A stretch of DNA of 64,000 bases from Liquidambar formosana (taxonomy: Eukaryota > Streptophyta > Magnoliopsida > Saxifragales > Altingiaceae): NCBI GenBank assembly GCA_039720395.1, contig CM077822.1:25497578-25561577 (forward strand), given 5' to 3'. How positions within the stretch are numbered: the first letter of the stretch is position 1; every line of letters begins with the position of its first letter. Below are positions 61,411-64,000 of the stretch, in pieces. The translations under genes and the position numbers were made by a program. The notes under the pieces were generated by a model that was given only the letters and a program-made list of their open reading frames with translations, had not been told where the DNA came from and searched no databases.

Positions 61411-62840
61411 TTTCTTTTCTCCCTGATTTTTTTTCTTCTCTAGTGCAAGAAAATATTTATTTCATGACCATGAAATTCATGCATAAGGTTCTTTCGTTTC
61501 TTTCATGGAAGTGTGTTTTCTTGGGATTTGTGTGCTAAGAGTTTTGTTAGGAGTGGGACTCTGCTAAAAAATGGTGGGAGGAGAGAGAGAGTGTGTGTTG
61601 AATGTGGAGGGAGAACCACATGGCAACTCGCAATCTGTGGTGGGTCAGGGGTTGACAGGTGTAAAAGGATGATTGCAGCGATGAAGGGTCTACTTCACAC
61701 GTGTGACTGAGGGTGAGAGGAAGGTGGGGGTGGGGTGGTGATTCATTCACCTTTTCCAAGGTTGTCCGCTTCCCAATGCTTGCATTCCGCTTTTGCTCGT
61801 TCGAAGGGTTCGGGTCACATTTGCCATTTTCGTCGCTATTTTTGTCACTGCAATTTTCACCATTTGTTGGTCATGTTTTATTATTAATTGCGGGTAAATT
61901 ATACTTTCATCTCCTTTGGGGTTTGGAAAAATCAAAGACTTCCCTTCAAATTTTCATAAATCCCACATTTTTATTGGATGGAAGAGGCTATTAACCCGAG
62001 AGCCGTTAACACTAATCTCGGCTTAATACTATTAACAATTACAGTTAGTCTACATTTTTACCTTTTTAGTATAATGGCTTTATATTTGAATTAAAATATA
62101 ATGTTTTGATTGAGGAAGATGTTATTGGCAGTTTGGCCGTAGATTCATGAGCAAAGTTACCTCACAAAAGAAATTGAGTTCACGCATCACCACCATACCG
62201 TTGCCGCCCATGACTTCACTTCATAGGCTCCAACGTCTTCCTCACTCTTCTCTTTTTCCCCCCACCACTAAGCCCCCTTCCCCCCCTGTTTTTTCATTTT
62301 CTACTTCTTTGTTCGGAGCCAGCTATGGCCGGCCACACTTCTCACATTCTTCTTTTTCCTTTATTTTCTCTTTCTTTTGCTTATTTTCTTTCTCTGCTTA
62401 TCTGTTTAGAGAGCCACGTCCGTTGGTCATGGTTATCATGGCTCGCTGGCGAATATCCATTGAAGCAAAATTCCTCCACCCACGCACCCCAAGCCACATC
62501 CTTTGGTCATGATTGTCATGGCTCGCTGCTGAATGTAAATAAAAAGTGGGATGGTGGTGATTGATCTACAACTAGGAAAGAACAATTTTCCACCACTTTT
62601 TGTTTACAAAGCTGGTGCATATACCCATTAATGTGGAAGAAAACAAATCAAAATAAATGATGGTGATGATGATGATGATGATGATACATATAAGAAGAAA
62701 AAGAGGAGAGCCACGGCCCTAGCTTTATCTAAAGCTCTCCCAAAAATAATATTATACACAATAAATACCCATTAACCAAATTATTTATCAATTTAATCCA
62801 ACAAAGAAAGTAATTCTTATCCAATAATAACCCTTGGTGT
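61411..62840 (-). promoter_or_regulatory. Upstream region of SPS (leader and presumed promoter)
   Basis: Directly 5' of the SPS start. The first 80 bp are purine-rich leader-like sequence (on minus, AGAAGAAAAAAAATCAGGG before the ATG). No unambiguous TATA box was identified. A roughly 35-bp direct repeat (TTGGTCATGRTTRTCATGGC) lies at about 62423 and 62500, and a (GAT)n microsatellite at about 62660-62687. No other gene is recognised; open frames here have no family motifs. Confidence 0.35.
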
Positions 62841-62844
62841 TAAC

Positions 62845-62990
62845 CAATGACATAACGGTCTAGTGATATTTATATCACTTGTTAATTTAGAGATCTTGAG
62901 TTCAAGTTTACGAAGAAGTATTGCAACTTATTTCGATCTTGATATCAAAAAAGATCTAGGAGGAAGGATTAGACCCTATTGATTGTAAAA
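62845..62990 (+). mobile_element. Degenerate SINE candidate
   Basis: GGTCTAGTGATA (about 62858) and GAGATCTTGAGTTCAAGT (about 62890) resemble pol III A and B boxes at a tRNA-like spacing. An A-rich tail (AAAAACTAAAAATAAAATAAAA) follows at about 62986. No TSD was found. Confidence 0.4.
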
Positions 62991-64000
62991 AACTAAAAAT
63001 AAAATAAAAATATAATGACCAAAAATACCCATTTTATCATATTACCACATTTAGTAAATAAAAAGACTATATTACCACTTCTTAGAAAAAAAAGAAAAGT
63101 ACTATATTACCTCTTTTACCCTCTCCCTGGTAGCTCTAGCTATTTGTTGTGATTTCAATCCTATGGGGCCAATGAGGCAATAATCCATCTCTCATAGCAC
63201 TTTTCGTTGAAAGGATGCATTATTTCCTCATCTTCAAAGCCTACCCTAAAGATCAACCTTTCTTTCCCTCTTCACCACTTATTATAATATATTTGTTTAA
63301 TCACGATCGAGAGAAAGTGAAATGAAATAAAATAGGATTCCAATAGTGAAGTGGTGGCTCAACATTGACATTAGCATTGCGAGTTTGTTCACGCTTGTTT
63401 GGAGAAGTTAGAGTTCAATAACGGAGTGGGTCCACGTAAACAAAATTACAAATACTTCCCATGTGCTGTATATGTCACCCATTCCTTCATATGTCATAAT
63501 TAAACCATGCATTGGCTGCTATAAAAGCTGGGGTTCATTGTTGATTTCCTGCCCTACAGGTCTAGAAAATAATTTTTTTTTATCAACCGATTTTAATTAA
63601 TCAAAAGACAAGCCATTACCATCACAATCAAGAACCACCACCCAACATCAAGCTAAACCCAGGGAAAGATAACCAATTTTAGCAAGATGCTAAAAGAAAA
63701 CCTCCAAACCACTACCCATACAAACTGTTGATAAATTCTCAAAAATCCAACATCCCCTACCACTACAAGTCTAGTAATTAAAAATGACAATTGCTATTTT
63801 GGTGATCCATCTTGGCTGCAACCTGCAAAATTTGATCCTTTTTTTACTTTTTTATTTTTTATTTTATTTAGATTAGAACACTGACAAATTTTTAGGTTTT
63901 TTTTCTTCTTTTTTTTTTTTCTTTTTTCCTAATGGTATAAGTACGCTGAGCATTAGCACAAAAGATAAATAAATAAAAAAAATAAGATAAAATACTTCGA
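62991..64000. other. Gene-free right flank
   Basis: AT-rich sequence with T-rich runs at about 63569-63577 and 63898-63925. No gene, RNA or bounded repeat could be supported. Confidence 0.4.

Noticed and set aside
62147..62564. Open frame of 121 codons upstream of SPS
   Set aside because: Composition is low-complexity (Ser/Phe/Pro-rich), it overlaps a direct repeat, and no family motif or splice context supports it.
63600..63740. Possible LINE or retrogene 3' end on the minus strand (ends in an A-run)
   Set aside because: Only eight A residues, no TSD and no coding similarity upstream.

Overview
The window is nuclear DNA from a seed plant, almost certainly a eudicot (a woody asterid or Ericales-like genome is only a guess). 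It is AT-rich, with few intron-bearing genes, and full of nested plant LTR retrotransposons, MITEs and SINEs. No bacterial-style operons, CRISPR arrays or rRNA/tRNA genes were seen.

Two protein genes look intact. A four-exon gene at about 42.8-46.6 kb on the + strand encodes a chloroplast thioredoxin-fold protein of the MRL7/RCB/ECB1/SVR4 family (370 residues). A twelve-exon gene at 53.7-61.4 kb on the - strand encodes a sucrose-phosphate synthase closest to the SPS3F (family B) type (1,065 residues). All splice sites and phases that I checked agree. Between them lies a broken, tandemly duplicated NB-ARC (CC-NBS-LRR) resistance-gene relic (47.8-50.2 kb, - strand), an inverted-repeat element that truncates it, an unrecognised exon-like fragment (51.1-51.6 kb), and a tRNA-derived SINE with an 11-bp target-site duplication (TSD).

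The left two thirds (0-40 kb) are transposon nests. At 1.9-3.1 kb are two tiny TRIM-like LTRs in inverted orientation. At 3.2-6.4 kb is an inverted duplication of a Tat-like LTR/PBS region, carrying a 717-bp hAT MITE. At 6.4-10 kb solo LTR C sits inside solo LTR A, itself inside the Tat-like copy. At 12.6-20.9 kb a decayed Ty1/copia element has 5-bp TSDs and its 5' LTR is split by solo LTR D. At 23.4-27.7 kb one solo LTR sits inside another. At 30.9-38.4 kb is a truncated Sirevirus-like copia relic (- strand) with 3' LTR, RT/RNase H and an env-like ORF; the ORF is cut by a 2.6-kb solo LTR. Most boundaries were set by matching 5-bp TSDs and TG...CA ends.

The most unusual signal is a promoter-like module that recurs in several otherwise different LTRs. 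It is a cluster of 10-bp palindromes (TAGTCGACTA in one group, ATCGAT/GATCGATC types in another), usually 55-70 bp upstream of a TATA box and a GA/CT-rich leader. The same palindrome pair, with nearly identical flanks, also lies between pol and the env-like ORF of the Sirevirus relic, which suggests an internal promoter. This is inference from sequence pattern only.
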